Shown: positions 18,736 to 28,647 of the stretch, piece after piece
How positions within the stretch are numbered: the stretch's first letter is position 1
Layout of the letters: every line of letters begins with the position of its first letter
NCBI RefSeq assembly: GCF_030812855.1
Contig: NZ_JAUSTK010000010.1
Span: 62,001 to 126,000, forward strand
DNA: 64,000 nt
Direction: 5' to 3'
From: Paenibacillus wynnii
Lineage (GTDB): Bacteria; Bacillota; Bacilli; Paenibacillales; Paenibacillaceae
The notes under the pieces: model-generated
What the model was told of the DNA's origin: nothing
Seen by the model: the letters and a program-made list of their open reading frames with translations, nothing else
Databases searched by the model: none
Translations under genes and position numbers: made by a program

Positions 18736-18787
18736 ATTGACTACTTTGGTCAATCTCATTGTAGGCCTATTGACCAGGGTAGTCAAT
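18736..18787 (-). promoter_or_regulatory. Sigma-A promoter with two ATTGAC-N7-GTCAAT operators
   Basis: Minus-strand promoter TTGACT (18786-18781), 17-nt spacer, TACAAT (18763-18758). Palindromes ATTGAC-N7-GTCAAT lie at 18769-18787 (over the -35 box) and 18736-18754 (just after the -10 box). Their centres are 33 bp apart, about three helical turns. The obvious ligand is the TetR protein encoded immediately downstream. Confidence 0.88.
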
Positions 18788-18971
18788 AATTAAAATAATA
18801 ACTATATAGACTTAGAATAAAGAAGAAACTAAACGAGATGTTTGAAGCACGGTACCCGGTGCAGGAAGGGCAGGAAGGGCAAGAAACACCTAATTCCCTT
18901 ATAGTTAGGGCCGGATTCCCCCGCCCCTAACTACAACCACACCTACAAATAACGCCTGAGAAACTACTTTT

Positions 18972-19314
18972 TACTCTCTTATACAAACTTCTTGACGCTA
19001 CCGAAAACTCGGAGGTAGTCAGTGAAATAGATGTATTTTATACATTTATTTCTAGCCTTTAGCGATCTGATGTATGGATAGATGTACTCTGTGCAACTAA
19101 AAACACGAATATGCCGGTTAAACCCCGGAATACCCAAAAATAAGTGTATAAAGTGCAATTAAACACCCTAAAGTGTGCTAAGGGAGAAATATAAGTGTAT
19201 TTTGTGCAACTATATATAATGAAACCCATGTAGGTAGGCAGATGATTTGCCGTATTTGTCGCGGATACCCGAGGAGATACTTCTACTCTCATACACAAAC
19301 TTCTTGACGCTACC
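18972..19314. repeat. Gene-free block with 31-bp direct repeats flanking AAGTGTAT/GTGCAACTA units
   Basis: Direct repeats at 18972-19002 and 19284-19314 (TACTCTC...CTTCTTGACGCTACC) differ at only a few positions. Between them three units of the form AAGTGTAT-NNN-GTGCAACTA occur near 19083, 19142 and 19193. Further upstream TAGTTAGGG (18902-18910) pairs with CCCTAACTA (18925-18933). No coding potential seen. Confidence 0.6.
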
Positions 19315-19374
19315 AATATAGATAATTTCATTAAATTTATAGAGGGTTTTTCTCTATATATGTTGATTAAACCA

Positions 19375-19414
19375 AAGAATGCTCCGCAAGCCAAATGACT
19401 CGCGGAGCATTCTT
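19375..19414 (-). terminator. Terminator of the guanidine transporter operon
   Basis: AAGAATGCTCCGC (19375-19387) pairs with GCGGAGCATTCTT (19402-19414), 13 bp, 15 nt past the ATPase stop. The following T tract is interrupted. Confidence 0.8.
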
Positions 19415-19428
19415 GTAAGCAGTCTAGC

Positions 19429-20187
19429 TCAATGTTTCAACAGCTGCACAATCTCATGCTTAAGGGCCAGGAAGTCCGGATGCTCACGCACCTCAGACGT
19501 TCTTTCCGCAGGCAAGGATACCTCGAACTGCTGCAGGAAGCGACCTGGTGCCGCTCCCATAACAATAATGCGCTGGGATAGAAAGATAGCTTCATCAATA
19601 TCATGGGTTATGAACATGACGGTTGTCTTTTCCCGCTCCCATACCTCCAACAGCATTTCCTGCATTTCCAACTTCGTCTGCGCATCCAAGGCGCCAAAGG
19701 GCTCATCCATGAGCAGCACCTTAGGCCGATTGGCTAAGGCCCGGGCAATGGCCACGCGCTGCTTCATTCCGCCGGACAACTGCTTGGGGTAGGATTTGGC
19801 GAAGCTCTCCAGACGAATAACCTTCAGAAAGTGATTGGAGATCCGGCGCCGCTCCAGAATAGGCACCCCCTTAAGCTTAGGGCCATATTCAATATTTTCA
19901 CGCACCGTAAGCCACGGGAAAAGGGTATAACCCTGAAATACCATCCCCCTATCCGCTCCAGGGCCAATAATCTCCTCACCATCAACAGAGAGGACTCCAC
20001 CAGAGGGATCCTCAAGGCCGGCAACGATTCGCAGCAGCGTGGATTTACCACAACCGGAAGGCCCTATAATGGTCAGGAACTCATTCTCGCTCACTGTTAG
20101 ATCAATATTGCGCAGTGCCTCAAAGGTTTTATTGTTCGACTCGTAGACTTTATTCAGCTCTTTAACCTCAATGATTCCCCGGCTCAT
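19429..20187 (-). CDS. ABC transporter ATPase, guanidine uptake (TauB/SsuB-like)
   Basis: Walker A GPSGCGKS, signature LSGGMKQRV and Walker B VLLMDEPFGALD identify the nitrate/sulfonate/taurine-type ATPase family. ATG 20187 is chosen over two upstream starts (GTG 20208, ATG 20193) because GGGGGG stands 6 nt before it. Third gene of the SBP-permease-ATPase unit downstream of a guanidine-I riboswitch, so guanidine or a close relative is the inferred substrate. The family alone would also allow nitrate, taurine or urea. Confidence 0.9.
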   Translation of the reverse strand: MSRGIIEVKELNKVYESNNKTFEALRNIDLTVSENEFLTIIGPSGCGKSTLLRIVAGLEDPSGGVLSVDGEEIIGPGADRGMVFQGYTLFPWLTVRENIEYGPKLKGVPILERRRISNHFLKVIRLESFAKSYPKQLSGGMKQRVAIARALANRPKVLLMDEPFGALDAQTKLEMQEMLLEVWEREKTTVMFITHDIDEAIFLSQRIIVMGAAPGRFLQQFEVSLPAERTSEVREHPDFLALKHEIVQLLKH

Positions 20188-20237
20188 CTTCATCCCCCCA
20201 ATGTACACTTCTCTTATCTACTCTGTCCGTTCAGCCC

Positions 20238-21038
20238 TTAAGCCCATGGAAACCATCTGCGGTTCAGAAAAGCGAATATGCGGTCGCTGATCAAGCCCAA
20301 CATGCCGATAACAATAATTCCTACAAAGATCTGGTCAGTATTCAAAAAGCGCTGTGCCTTCATAATGGCATACCCAAGACCGCTATTAACAGCAACCAGC
20401 TCAGCCACAACAAGATAGGTCCAAGCCCATCCAAGGATGAGACGAAGCGTATTCATCAGCTGCGGCTTGATTGCCGGAATAAGTACCGTTTCTATCGCTT
20501 TCCAACGACTTGCACCCAGCGTGAAGGACGCCTGAACGAGATCCAACGATACGCGTCTGGTATTATCAGCTACCATCAGTACCAGCTGGAAGAAGCAGCC
20601 GATGAAGATCAGGAGGATTTTGGCCCACTCGCCAATCCCTGCCCACAGCATAATCAAAGGAATGAAAGCAACAGCAGGCATATAACGAATGAATTCCATT
20701 GGCGGCTCGATAAGAGCCTCTCCATACTTGAACGTACCTGCAAAAATACCTAACGGAATTCCAATCACACAGGCAAGCACAAACCCGGCACTTACCCGAA
20801 ACACGCTAATCCCAATATGATGCCAATATTCACCTGTACCCAGCAGCCTGAAGAGCTCGAACAATACTTGATGCGGTGTTGGTAGGAATGTCCGGCTGAC
20901 CGCTTCGCTGTAACTCAGCACCGACCATACGGCTAAAAGCACTAGAAAACCACAAGCCGCCGTTAAGGTGAAAGACCGGGGACCGATCTCTTTAAAGATT
21001 TGCAATCTCTGAGGCTTACGTCGTTTCTCCGGCTTCAT
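20238..21038 (-). CDS. ABC transporter permease, guanidine uptake (TauC/SsuC-like)
   Basis: 266 aa with about six helices and the permease EAA-type loop (FTLGASRWKAIETVLIPAIKPQL). The cytoplasmic N-terminus is basic (PEKRRKPQRLQ). It starts 6 nt after the substrate-binding protein stop. Membrane component of the riboswitch-controlled uptake system. Confidence 0.9.
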   Translation of the reverse strand: MKPEKRRKPQRLQIFKEIGPRSFTLTAACGFLVLLAVWSVLSYSEAVSRTFLPTPHQVLFELFRLLGTGEYWHHIGISVFRVSAGFVLACVIGIPLGIFAGTFKYGEALIEPPMEFIRYMPAVAFIPLIMLWAGIGEWAKILLIFIGCFFQLVLMVADNTRRVSLDLVQASFTLGASRWKAIETVLIPAIKPQLMNTLRLILGWAWTYLVVAELVAVNSGLGYAIMKAQRFLNTDQIFVGIIVIGMLGLISDRIFAFLNRRWFPWA

Positions 21039-21044
21039 GCTTCA

Positions 21045-22058
21045 TCACTTCCCCGCTGCTTTTTGTACGAATTGCGGATCAAATAGAATAGTTACATCAT
21101 CAATGGAATCAACCATATCAAGGCCTTGAAGGAACTTTGCTGTTTTTTCTGCAGTGAATTTCAATGAGGTATAATCGCTGCCCGCCGTAAAAGCCTGAAC
21201 ATTCTCCTCGGGGGTAAAGAGCTTGATGCTATCCATGCCCAACTTGAAATCCTCCGGTGTCGTTTCCGCTTGTTTTGCCAGCAGTTCTATCGCTTCCTCC
21301 GGATGATTCTGGAAGTAGGTTAGAGCTTCAAACCAAGCATCCACAATCTTTTGTATATCCTCGGGGCGATCCTTTACAACACTTTCCTTAAACACCAGCA
21401 GATCCGGGATCAGCCCCGGTGTATCTTTTGAGGAGAAGAGCACTTTCCCTTTACCTTCCTTAACCGCTTTGGTCTGGAATGGCTCCCACAGCACCGAAGC
21501 GTCACTTTGTCCGCCGATAAAGGCGGGGCCTGCATCATTCACCGTCATATTGACGTAATTTATATCGCTCTCTTTCATGCCATTCTCAGCTAATGCCGTC
21601 AACAGAAGCAAGTGGTCTACGGTTCCCAGCTCGGTCGCAACGGTCTTGCCCTTTAAATCCTTAACACTCGCAATATCCATTTTACTGACAATGGCATCGC
21701 CGCCAAAAGAGTTATCGTTGACCAGTACGGCCTTTAATTTAATGCCTTTGGAGAGAGGAGCCAGCGTATCGCTGAGTGTCTGGCTGTTCGCATCCACTTT
21801 GCCGGTTGCAAGAGCCTGTAGCGAATCACTGTACACGGGGAAAAACTGTAGTTTGACATCGACTCCGTGTTTTTCAAAGAACCCCTTTTCCTCTACCAGA
21901 TACCACATATACCAACCCGGCCAAGGACTGAGAGCAATGGTAACAGGATCCTTTTTTCCGTCCCCCGCAGCAGAGCTACTATTGTCCCCACAGCCTGCAA
22001 GGGCAATTAACGGCATCAGCATGAGCACGGTCAAACACATTTTCATAAACTTAGTCAT
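21045..22058 (-). CDS. Substrate-binding lipoprotein, guanidine uptake (SsuA/NMT1-like)
   Basis: 337 aa with a lipoprotein signal peptide, LIALAGCG, putting the mature N-terminal Cys near residue 23. The fold matches periplasmic-binding proteins of the NMT1/SsuA type (IALSPWPGWYMWYLVEEKGF; ELGTVDHLLLL; VLWEPFQTK). First gene after the riboswitch terminator, so it is directly under guanidine control. It would capture substrate outside the membrane for the following permease and ATPase. Confidence 0.9.
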   Translation of the reverse strand: MTKFMKMCLTVLMLMPLIALAGCGDNSSSAAGDGKKDPVTIALSPWPGWYMWYLVEEKGFFEKHGVDVKLQFFPVYSDSLQALATGKVDANSQTLSDTLAPLSKGIKLKAVLVNDNSFGGDAIVSKMDIASVKDLKGKTVATELGTVDHLLLLTALAENGMKESDINYVNMTVNDAGPAFIGGQSDASVLWEPFQTKAVKEGKGKVLFSSKDTPGLIPDLLVFKESVVKDRPEDIQKIVDAWFEALTYFQNHPEEAIELLAKQAETTPEDFKLGMDSIKLFTPEENVQAFTAGSDYTSLKFTAEKTAKFLQGLDMVDSIDDVTILFDPQFVQKAAGK

Positions 22059-22120
22059 AATCTCCCACTCCTGTCCTTAAGCTCCAAAGGCGTCATCCTT
22101 ATGGGCATTTTAATACTTTC

Positions 22121-22169
22121 TTCAAAAAAAAGAAGGACAAAAGCCAAGGAGAGTATCTCCCTGGCTTTT
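22121..22169 (-). terminator. Riboswitch-controlled terminator ahead of the uptake operon
   Basis: Minus-strand stem AAAGCCAGGGAGA / TCTCCTTGGCTTT followed by GTCCTTCTTTTTTTTG, between the aptamer and the substrate-binding protein start. Confidence 0.85.
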
Positions 22170-22179
22170 ATCCTTCCGT

Positions 22180-22345
22180 GTTATACAAAGACGTGCAACA
22201 CTTCCGCAGCCTTCATACGCTAGTCTCTCGGACCAGACTTGAACCTTGATCTTGGTCGGTAATAAGCGACGAAGATAGGAACAACGGAACCCTAGACAGC
22301 TGGTTGTTCCCAGTGATGAGGCTACGGGAACCGCTATTCACTTGT
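22180..22345 (-). promoter_or_regulatory. Guanidine-I (ykkC) riboswitch 1
   Basis: The minus strand contains the two conserved ykkC elements in order: CTAGGGTTCCG (complement of 22285-22295) and CTGGTCCGAGAG (complement of 22225-22236), then a terminator. Ends are approximate. It senses free guanidinium and should permit transcription of the uptake operon when guanidine is present. Confidence 0.93.
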
Positions 22346-22368
22346 TATAATACCTAACATTTATCCGT

Positions 22369-22398
22369 AGTATAAAGGGTATTGTGCGGAATTGTCAA
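22369..22398 (-). promoter_or_regulatory. Sigma-A promoter of the uptake operon
   Basis: Minus strand TTGACA (22398-22393), 18-nt spacer, TATACT (22374-22369), in the gap between the allophanate hydrolase stop and riboswitch 1. Confidence 0.85.
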
Positions 22399-22469
22399 TC
22401 CTATTTGTAATATAATCTGACATGAAGATCAACGGACAGGCTAAAAGCATATATTCTCTCCACCCAACT

Positions 22470-24260
22470 CTAACCTCGTACCGCTTGCCGCCAGCCTCCC
22501 GAAGACGTGATATCTTCAGCACTTTCAGCTGCATAAGACTCACATAGGAACCCAGATACTTCAGACCCATCCATTAGCGTGATCCTCCCTATTCCGAGCG
22601 GCGCTGGAATCGAAGCTACGAATGTACCAAAGCTCGTAGAAGGCATGGTCCATACCTCCAAGGACAGGGAGTCCCCGCCACGAAGCACCTTTAGCAGCCC
22701 CGGCTTCGGAGTTGCTCCCTCAAGCCTAACCATCCTATATTGAGCTGCCGTTGTAACCTCGCGCAGGAAAGAAGCTCCACAGGAGAGCATCTGTGCCTCC
22801 AGCGGGAAACCTCGCATATGCAGGCCACACACGGCTAACAGCACGTTACCTTCTCCCACAGTTTGATTAGACGGAGGAGGAGCAGGAGCAGGAACAGAAG
22901 CTGGCTGTGTAGATTTAGGGTTCAGCAGTTCAGCCGCACCGCAGATCAGCTCTTCACTGTCAGCAAGGGCGAAGAAGGTAATACCAAACGGAAGGTCGGA
23001 CCCCGCCTCTCCAGCCGGAACCGCCACCGCGCTCAAGTCGAGCAGGTTGCAGTGGTTCGTATATCGACCCATGTCGCTGTTAGTAGCAATGGGGTTCTCA
23101 CGGACCTGATCACGACTCCATGTTCCACCACAGGTTGGCATGACTAGTACCGCATTCTTCATCAACCCACCCACTTCAAGCTTCAATTGTTGAAGCTTAT
23201 GCATCGCTTGAAACACGGAGCTTGCAGTATATTTGGGCGAAGCCCCGGATCGCAGAATAGTCTCCGTCACCGGAAATACCGTGTCCGGATGGGACTCCAC
23301 AAATCCTCCCAAATCAGCCCAGCGCTCCGCTACCATAGGTCCGTCATACAGAACCGCAGCAGCTTCAGCAAAAAGGGTTGTATCGATATATCTCACTGGG
23401 ATACCCAGCTTCTCTAAGGAAAAAACAGCCTTCTTCCAAGCCTGTTCATATAGATCTGCATAAGGACCGTAAAATTCCGGAGTCCGTTTGGGAAGAAGCA
23501 GGGCCTCCGGGAGCCTATTATTCGAACGTTGAATATCGCGGGACCACGGATCTTCATAATCTATCCCTCTAGCTACACGATCCACCGCCAGCGCATCTTC
23601 AAGTCCGGTTGCAAACACCGTGACGCAATCCAGACTTGCACAGGCTGGGACTACTCCACGTGTAGGCCAAGCGCCCAGACTCGGCTTATAGCCAACCAGC
23701 CGATTGAGCGCTGCAGGCACACGACCTGAGCCTGCCGTATCCGTGCCCAGCGAAAAAGCCGCCTGACCACGGGCAACTGCCACCGCCGAACCACCGCTTG
23801 AACCGCCGCTAATCAGTTCTGGCTTCAGTGAATTATGTGTCTCCCCATGAGGGCTGCGCGTACCTACTAGACCCGTGGCAAACTGGTCTAGGTTGCTTTT
23901 ACCAACAGGGATGCCTCCAGCCGCTATCAACCTCCCTACGACAGATGCATGCTCATCGGGGGTATAGGCATATTCTGGACACGCGGCTGTAGTTGGAGTC
24001 CCAGCCAAGTCTATATTATCCTTGATCGCAAAGGGCACCCCCCAGAGCGGAGCCTGCTCTGGGTCAAGACTTTGCAGCCCCTCTAGGTAAGGCTCCAGCC
24101 ATTCGATGGACGGCGGCGTAATCCAAATATTCATGTCTGTATCACGAGCAGAACGACGTATGATTTCTTCTATGACTTCCCGCGGCGTTAGTCGATTGCT
24201 GCGATATTGTTCTCCCAGCCAGGCTATAGACAATCTTTCCGGAAAAATAACTTCACTCAT
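22470..24260 (-). CDS. atzF: Allophanate hydrolase
   Basis: Splits allophanate into two CO2 and two NH3, the last step of the pathway. 596 aa. The amidase-signature domain (about residues 20-460) shows the catalytic Lys in PFAIKDNI, the cis-Ser in GGSSGGSAVA and the nucleophile Ser in GTDTAGSGRVPA. A C-terminal domain (about 480-596) of the AtzF type follows. ATG 24260 shares one base with the carboxylase stop (TGATG) and has GAGGTGG 7 nt upstream, so translation is coupled. Last gene of the catabolic operon. Confidence 0.93.
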   Translation of the reverse strand: MSEVIFPERLSIAWLGEQYRSNRLTPREVIEEIIRRSARDTDMNIWITPPSIEWLEPYLEGLQSLDPEQAPLWGVPFAIKDNIDLAGTPTTAACPEYAYTPDEHASVVGRLIAAGGIPVGKSNLDQFATGLVGTRSPHGETHNSLKPELISGGSSGGSAVAVARGQAAFSLGTDTAGSGRVPAALNRLVGYKPSLGAWPTRGVVPACASLDCVTVFATGLEDALAVDRVARGIDYEDPWSRDIQRSNNRLPEALLLPKRTPEFYGPYADLYEQAWKKAVFSLEKLGIPVRYIDTTLFAEAAAVLYDGPMVAERWADLGGFVESHPDTVFPVTETILRSGASPKYTASSVFQAMHKLQQLKLEVGGLMKNAVLVMPTCGGTWSRDQVRENPIATNSDMGRYTNHCNLLDLSAVAVPAGEAGSDLPFGITFFALADSEELICGAAELLNPKSTQPASVPAPAPPPSNQTVGEGNVLLAVCGLHMRGFPLEAQMLSCGASFLREVTTAAQYRMVRLEGATPKPGLLKVLRGGDSLSLEVWTMPSTSFGTFVASIPAPLGIGRITLMDGSEVSGFLCESYAAESAEDITSSGGWRQAVRG

Positions 24261-27200
24261 CAAGAAGCCACCTCACTTTGTTCAGATATAATAATGCCTG
24301 CAATCAATTGTCCGGCATGGACAGCATCGCCCGGACTCACATGAATGGATGCCACAGTCCCATCACAGGTCGCATACTGGGGAAACTCCATCTTCATACT
24401 CTCTTCGATGGCAATAACTTCTCCCTTTTTGACTGTTTGACCTACCTCTGCAAGCACTTTCCACACACTGCCCGGCATGGAGCAACGTACAGCTTCCGTA
24501 CCCGGAGGCAGCTCTTCTTCCTGCACTGTCGGCCCTTGGTCCCCTTCGGATACATACTCCGCCAGACCCAGCTCCCTCCAGCTCTCCCGTTCTGCACGGA
24601 ACGCCTGCTGCTGCTTGCTGCGGAATTCCTCCGCACTATCCTTAATAGAATCAAGGAAACTCAGATATTCGCCTAAATCAAAGGTCGTCTCCGTAATGTC
24701 GGCTTCAAAACGCCCCCGCAGGAAGTCCTCCCGCAGTTCCAATAACTCATCCGCTTCCACCGGATAGAATTGAATCTGGTCGAAGAAGCGCAGCAGCCAC
24801 GGCTTTCCTGGCTGGAAGCTCTCCGTAGACCTCAGCCGATTCCACATTTGGATCGTCCGGCCCACAAACTGATAACCACCCGGCCCTTCCATACCGTACA
24901 CACACATATAAGCACCGCCTATTCCAACGGCATTCTCAGGCGTCCAAGTCCGGGCCGGATTATACTTGGTGGTTACCAATCGGTGCCGGGGATCCGTAGG
25001 TGTTGCTACGGGTGCACCCAGATACACATCCCCCAGACCAAGCACGAGATAATTGGCATCAAAGACAATGCGCCGCACCTCTTCAATATCTTCCAATCCA
25101 TTGACCCGCCGGATAAATTCCAGATTGCTCGGACACCACGGCGCATCTGGGCGAACCGTTTGTTGGTAACGCTGGATGGCAAGCTGCGTAGCAGGATCAT
25201 CCCACGATAGCGGAAGCCTGACGATCCGCGAAGGTACTGTTATGGATGCTAACGGCGGAAGATTTCGATCAAGCTCCAGAATTCTGTGACTGGCCTCAGC
25301 CACCGTAATTCGTGACCGGTCCAGATGCACTTGCAGAGAACGGATACCCGGCGTCAAGTCTAGTACGGGAATGCCGCCATCCTTGATAGCTTGCATCAGC
25401 GCATGAACCTGAAAACGGAGTGTTAAATCCAGTTCCATATCCCCGTATTCAACCAGCAAATTCTCATCACCCGCGCAACGGATAACAATCCGAAAGCGCC
25501 GCTCCCCGGCTTCAGATACCAACAGGGGATAATCCGGTGTCACTTCTTTTTCTTCGGAAGAAAGGGTATAGACAGCCAATATCGCAGAATCGTCCAGCTC
25601 CGACGACATATCCATTAGTCGGCTTTCCTGTGCCGCACGGATCTCATCAGCCCCTTCTAGCGTTAGCAACTTGAAGGAAACGGTGTCCCCAGGCCGAAGC
25701 TGGCCCAGCTTCCAGAATTCCGCCGATGCCGTAGTTACCGGACAGACGAAGCCACCTAGGCTAGGACCATCAGGCCCGAGCAGAATGGGCATATCTCCTG
25801 TCAAATCCAAGGTCCCTACTGCATAGGCGTTATCATGGATGTTGGAAGGATGCAGCCCCGCTTCACCACCGTCCTCACGACTCCATATCGGAGCAGGCCC
25901 AATCAGCCGGACGCCTGTTCGCGAGCTGTTGAAGTGAACCTCCCAAGATGTATCGGTCAGTTGATCTAAGTATTCAGGGCGAAGAAATTCTCCGGTGCAA
26001 TGTGGACCCGGTATCACGCCAATGCTCCACTCCCGCGTCATGATCCGGCTCAGCTCCGGCACCAAAGCATCCAAGCTAGGCTCCATCTTATTAAGATGAA
26101 CACCTACACTTCCACCCCTTGGCGAATTTACAGAGATGACATCACCCACGCGCAGCGCCCTACCCCCATGACCCCCGAAGCCGCCCAGCGTAAAGGTAGC
26201 TGCACTACCCAGAATTGTCGGGACATCAAAACCACCCGCAACCGTTATATAAGTTCTCATGCCCGCAACGGCTTCGTTGAAGCTTAGAATTTGTCCCGCA
26301 GTTGCCGAAACCGGCTCATACATCGGCACCTTTAAACCATCCAGCTCCGCATTCATATCCGCACCCGTCAGGCAAAAGATCATCCCGGCGCGAAAGCGGT
26401 AGGAACCGCCCCGCAGCGTTAGTTCTAGGCCAGAAGCGTTATCCTCGTTACCCAACCGCTTGTTCCCTATACGGAACGAAAGGGGATCCATCGGCCCGCA
26501 AGGGGGAACACCTACATCCCAGTGGCCCGTGCGGCCCGGCCAGTCCTGAATGGTGGTCTGAACTCCTCCGTCGATAACCTCCAGCGCATATTCCTCAGGG
26601 TTAAATCCCTCCAGCATCCGGGTATGGACGCGGCCCTCGCGACATTCCTTTTCCTTCAGCAAAGCCTGTAAATAGAGCAGGTTCGTCGTAATTCCGTAGA
26701 AGCGCGTCTCTTCAAGGGCGGATATCAGCTTATCCATAGCCTCCTCTCGGTCACGACCATGTACGATTATTTTGGCTAGCATCGGATCATACAGCGTCGT
26801 CACCTCAAGGCCATCTCTAACCCACGTTTCAACCCTCGCTTGTTCGGAAAATATAGCCTTGTCTAGCTGACCCGCACTGGGTCTGAACTGTTGCAGACAA
26901 TCTTCGGCATAGATTCGAGCCTGCATACTGTGCCCTTGGGGCGTGCTCACTAATGAACTCAAATCCCGCAGCTCATCAGCCGCTTCAAGCACCATCCACT
27001 TCACAAGATCAATGCCGAGAACCTCTTCCGTCACCCCATGTTCTACTTGAAGACGAGTATTAACCTCTAGAAAGTAAAACTTCAACTCATCGGAATCATA
27101 TAAAAACTCAACGGTTCCTGCACTGCGGTACCCAGCTTCGGAGGCTAGATTTACAGCCGCCTCGAACATGGCTTTTCGCACATGATCAGGGAGATCAGGA

Positions 27201-27928
27201 GCCGGACTTTCCTCAATTACCTTTTGGTTGCGCCGCTGAATGGAGCAGTCTCGTTCGCCGAGTGCAATGACCTCACCGAATTGATTTCCGAAGATTTGCA
27301 CCTCTACGTGGCGTGCTTTGGCAATGTATTTCTCAAGAAATAAGCCCGCATTCTTGAAGTTAGTTTCCGCCAAATGCCGCACAGAATCAAAAGCAGCCCC
27401 AAGCGCTTCTTCATCCGCGCAGACACGCATGCCGATACCACCGCCTCCGGCCGTGCTTTTAAGAATAACCGGATAGCCGATTACAGCCGCCTGTTCTAAT
27501 GCTTCTTCCACCTTTGAGATCAGCGCCGTTCCCGGCAGCAGCGGAACACCGGCCTTAAGTGCAATTTCACGAGCCGAATGCTTAAGTCCGAACAACTCCA
27601 TCTGCTCCGGTGTAGGTCCAATGAAGGCAATCCCCCGATCACGGCAAGCTCGGGCAAAATCAGCATTTTCGCTCAGGAAGCCGTAACCTGGATGTATCGC
27701 CTGCGCCCCCGCGGCAATAGCGGTATCTAGAATCAACTCCGAGTTCAGATAACTTTCCTTGGCAGCCCCTTCCCCGATCAGCACCGCTTCATCCCCTTGA
27801 TCCACATGCAGACTATCCTGGTCGGCGCGGGTATAGACCGCAACAGACGGTATCCCCATTTCGCGCAGCGTTCTTTCAATGCGGACAGCAATAGCGCCGC
27901 GGTTGGCAATCAGTATTTTATCGAACAT
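24260..27928 (-). CDS. Biotin-dependent guanidine carboxylase (annotated family: urea carboxylase)
   Basis: 1222 aa, ATP- and biotin-dependent. Domains in order: biotin carboxylase (about 1-450, GGGGIGMRV, EVNTRLQVEHGVTE), carboxyltransferase parts of the KipA/KipI type (about 455-1080), and a C-terminal biotinyl domain with the lysine in EESMKMEF. ATG 27928 is preferred over TTG 27943 because GGGAGGGG lies 5 nt upstream. Published work shows that homologues in such ykkC-controlled operons prefer guanidine over urea. That context, rather than any residue I could verify, is the basis for the guanidine call here. Confidence 0.92.
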   Translation of the reverse strand: MFDKILIANRGAIAVRIERTLREMGIPSVAVYTRADQDSLHVDQGDEAVLIGEGAAKESYLNSELILDTAIAAGAQAIHPGYGFLSENADFARACRDRGIAFIGPTPEQMELFGLKHSAREIALKAGVPLLPGTALISKVEEALEQAAVIGYPVILKSTAGGGGIGMRVCADEEALGAAFDSVRHLAETNFKNAGLFLEKYIAKARHVEVQIFGNQFGEVIALGERDCSIQRRNQKVIEESPAPDLPDHVRKAMFEAAVNLASEAGYRSAGTVEFLYDSDELKFYFLEVNTRLQVEHGVTEEVLGIDLVKWMVLEAADELRDLSSLVSTPQGHSMQARIYAEDCLQQFRPSAGQLDKAIFSEQARVETWVRDGLEVTTLYDPMLAKIIVHGRDREEAMDKLISALEETRFYGITTNLLYLQALLKEKECREGRVHTRMLEGFNPEEYALEVIDGGVQTTIQDWPGRTGHWDVGVPPCGPMDPLSFRIGNKRLGNEDNASGLELTLRGGSYRFRAGMIFCLTGADMNAELDGLKVPMYEPVSATAGQILSFNEAVAGMRTYITVAGGFDVPTILGSAATFTLGGFGGHGGRALRVGDVISVNSPRGGSVGVHLNKMEPSLDALVPELSRIMTREWSIGVIPGPHCTGEFLRPEYLDQLTDTSWEVHFNSSRTGVRLIGPAPIWSREDGGEAGLHPSNIHDNAYAVGTLDLTGDMPILLGPDGPSLGGFVCPVTTASAEFWKLGQLRPGDTVSFKLLTLEGADEIRAAQESRLMDMSSELDDSAILAVYTLSSEEKEVTPDYPLLVSEAGERRFRIVIRCAGDENLLVEYGDMELDLTLRFQVHALMQAIKDGGIPVLDLTPGIRSLQVHLDRSRITVAEASHRILELDRNLPPLASITVPSRIVRLPLSWDDPATQLAIQRYQQTVRPDAPWCPSNLEFIRRVNGLEDIEEVRRIVFDANYLVLGLGDVYLGAPVATPTDPRHRLVTTKYNPARTWTPENAVGIGGAYMCVYGMEGPGGYQFVGRTIQMWNRLRSTESFQPGKPWLLRFFDQIQFYPVEADELLELREDFLRGRFEADITETTFDLGEYLSFLDSIKDSAEEFRSKQQQAFRAERESWRELGLAEYVSEGDQGPTVQEEELPPGTEAVRCSMPGSVWKVLAEVGQTVKKGEVIAIEESMKMEFPQYATCDGTVASIHVSPGDAVHAGQLIAGIIISEQSEVAS

Positions 27929-27966
27929 GAGGACCCCTCCCAAAGGTGTAAGAACTTATCTATCGT

Positions 27967-28617
27967 CTACTGCTCCCAGATTAGAACACGAACCGGCGTC
28001 GGATTATAGGCATTGCATGGATTGTTCAATTGCGGACAATTACTAATTAGCGCCAACGTCCGTCTCAGCGACTTCATTTCCACATAGGCCCCCGGAAAAG
28101 ATACCCCATCGGCAAATTGCAGCCCACCCTCAGGTGTAACCGGAACATTCATGAAAAAATTAATATTCGGAGCCAGATCACGTTTGCTGAAATCCCCCTG
28201 CCATTTGGACAACTGAAGCATAAAAGTATCCCGACAGTTGTGCATATGCAGCTTATCGTGGCTGTAACGAACCGTATTGCTCTCCGCCGAACAGGACCCC
28301 CCCACCGTATCATGGCGCCCGCAGGTGTCTGCAACAATCTCCAACAGCTCCGCACCCGACTCCGAACGAAGCACCGAACCTGTCGACAAATAAATATTGC
28401 CCTGAGCAGCTATTGTCGCTACCGCACTATAGTGGTCCTCAGGCCGATCTGCATCATAGAAAAGCGTATCCGCCGCCTGATTCCCCGCCACATCCACAAT
28501 CCTCAGCACCTGCCCCGGAAGCAGTTCATGTATCCACCCATCTCCAGCCAGAATCGTTTGATCATAGATCGCTTCTTCCACATTTCGATTACTTTCTACC
28601 TTTATAAATGCCGCCAT
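27967..28617 (-). CDS. Carboxyguanidine deiminase subunit (urea carboxylase-associated, DUF1989)
   Basis: 216 aa. DUF1989 pattern: [33 protein letters not shown] near residues 35-70, then [18 protein letters not shown] and a C-terminal [26 protein letters not shown]. With its paralogue upstream it is expected to form the heteromeric enzyme that converts carboxyguanidine to allophanate, bridging the carboxylase and the hydrolase. AGGAGGGG precedes ATG 28617 by 5 nt. The published CgdA/CgdB letters are not assigned because I cannot tell which is which. Confidence 0.88.
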   Translation of the reverse strand: MAAFIKVESNRNVEEAIYDQTILAGDGWIHELLPGQVLRIVDVAGNQAADTLFYDADRPEDHYSAVATIAAQGNIYLSTGSVLRSESGAELLEIVADTCGRHDTVGGSCSAESNTVRYSHDKLHMHNCRDTFMLQLSKWQGDFSKRDLAPNINFFMNVPVTPEGGLQFADGVSFPGAYVEMKSLRRTLALISNCPQLNNPCNAYNPTPVRVLIWEQ

Positions 28618-28647
28618 ATAAGCCCCTCCTTTTAATAAGCCGTCCTT

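Noticed and set aside
28117..28635. 172-codon plus-strand ORF across the DUF1989 gene
   Set aside because: Shadow of the deiminase subunit; rich in His/Arg/Thr as expected from antisense reading.
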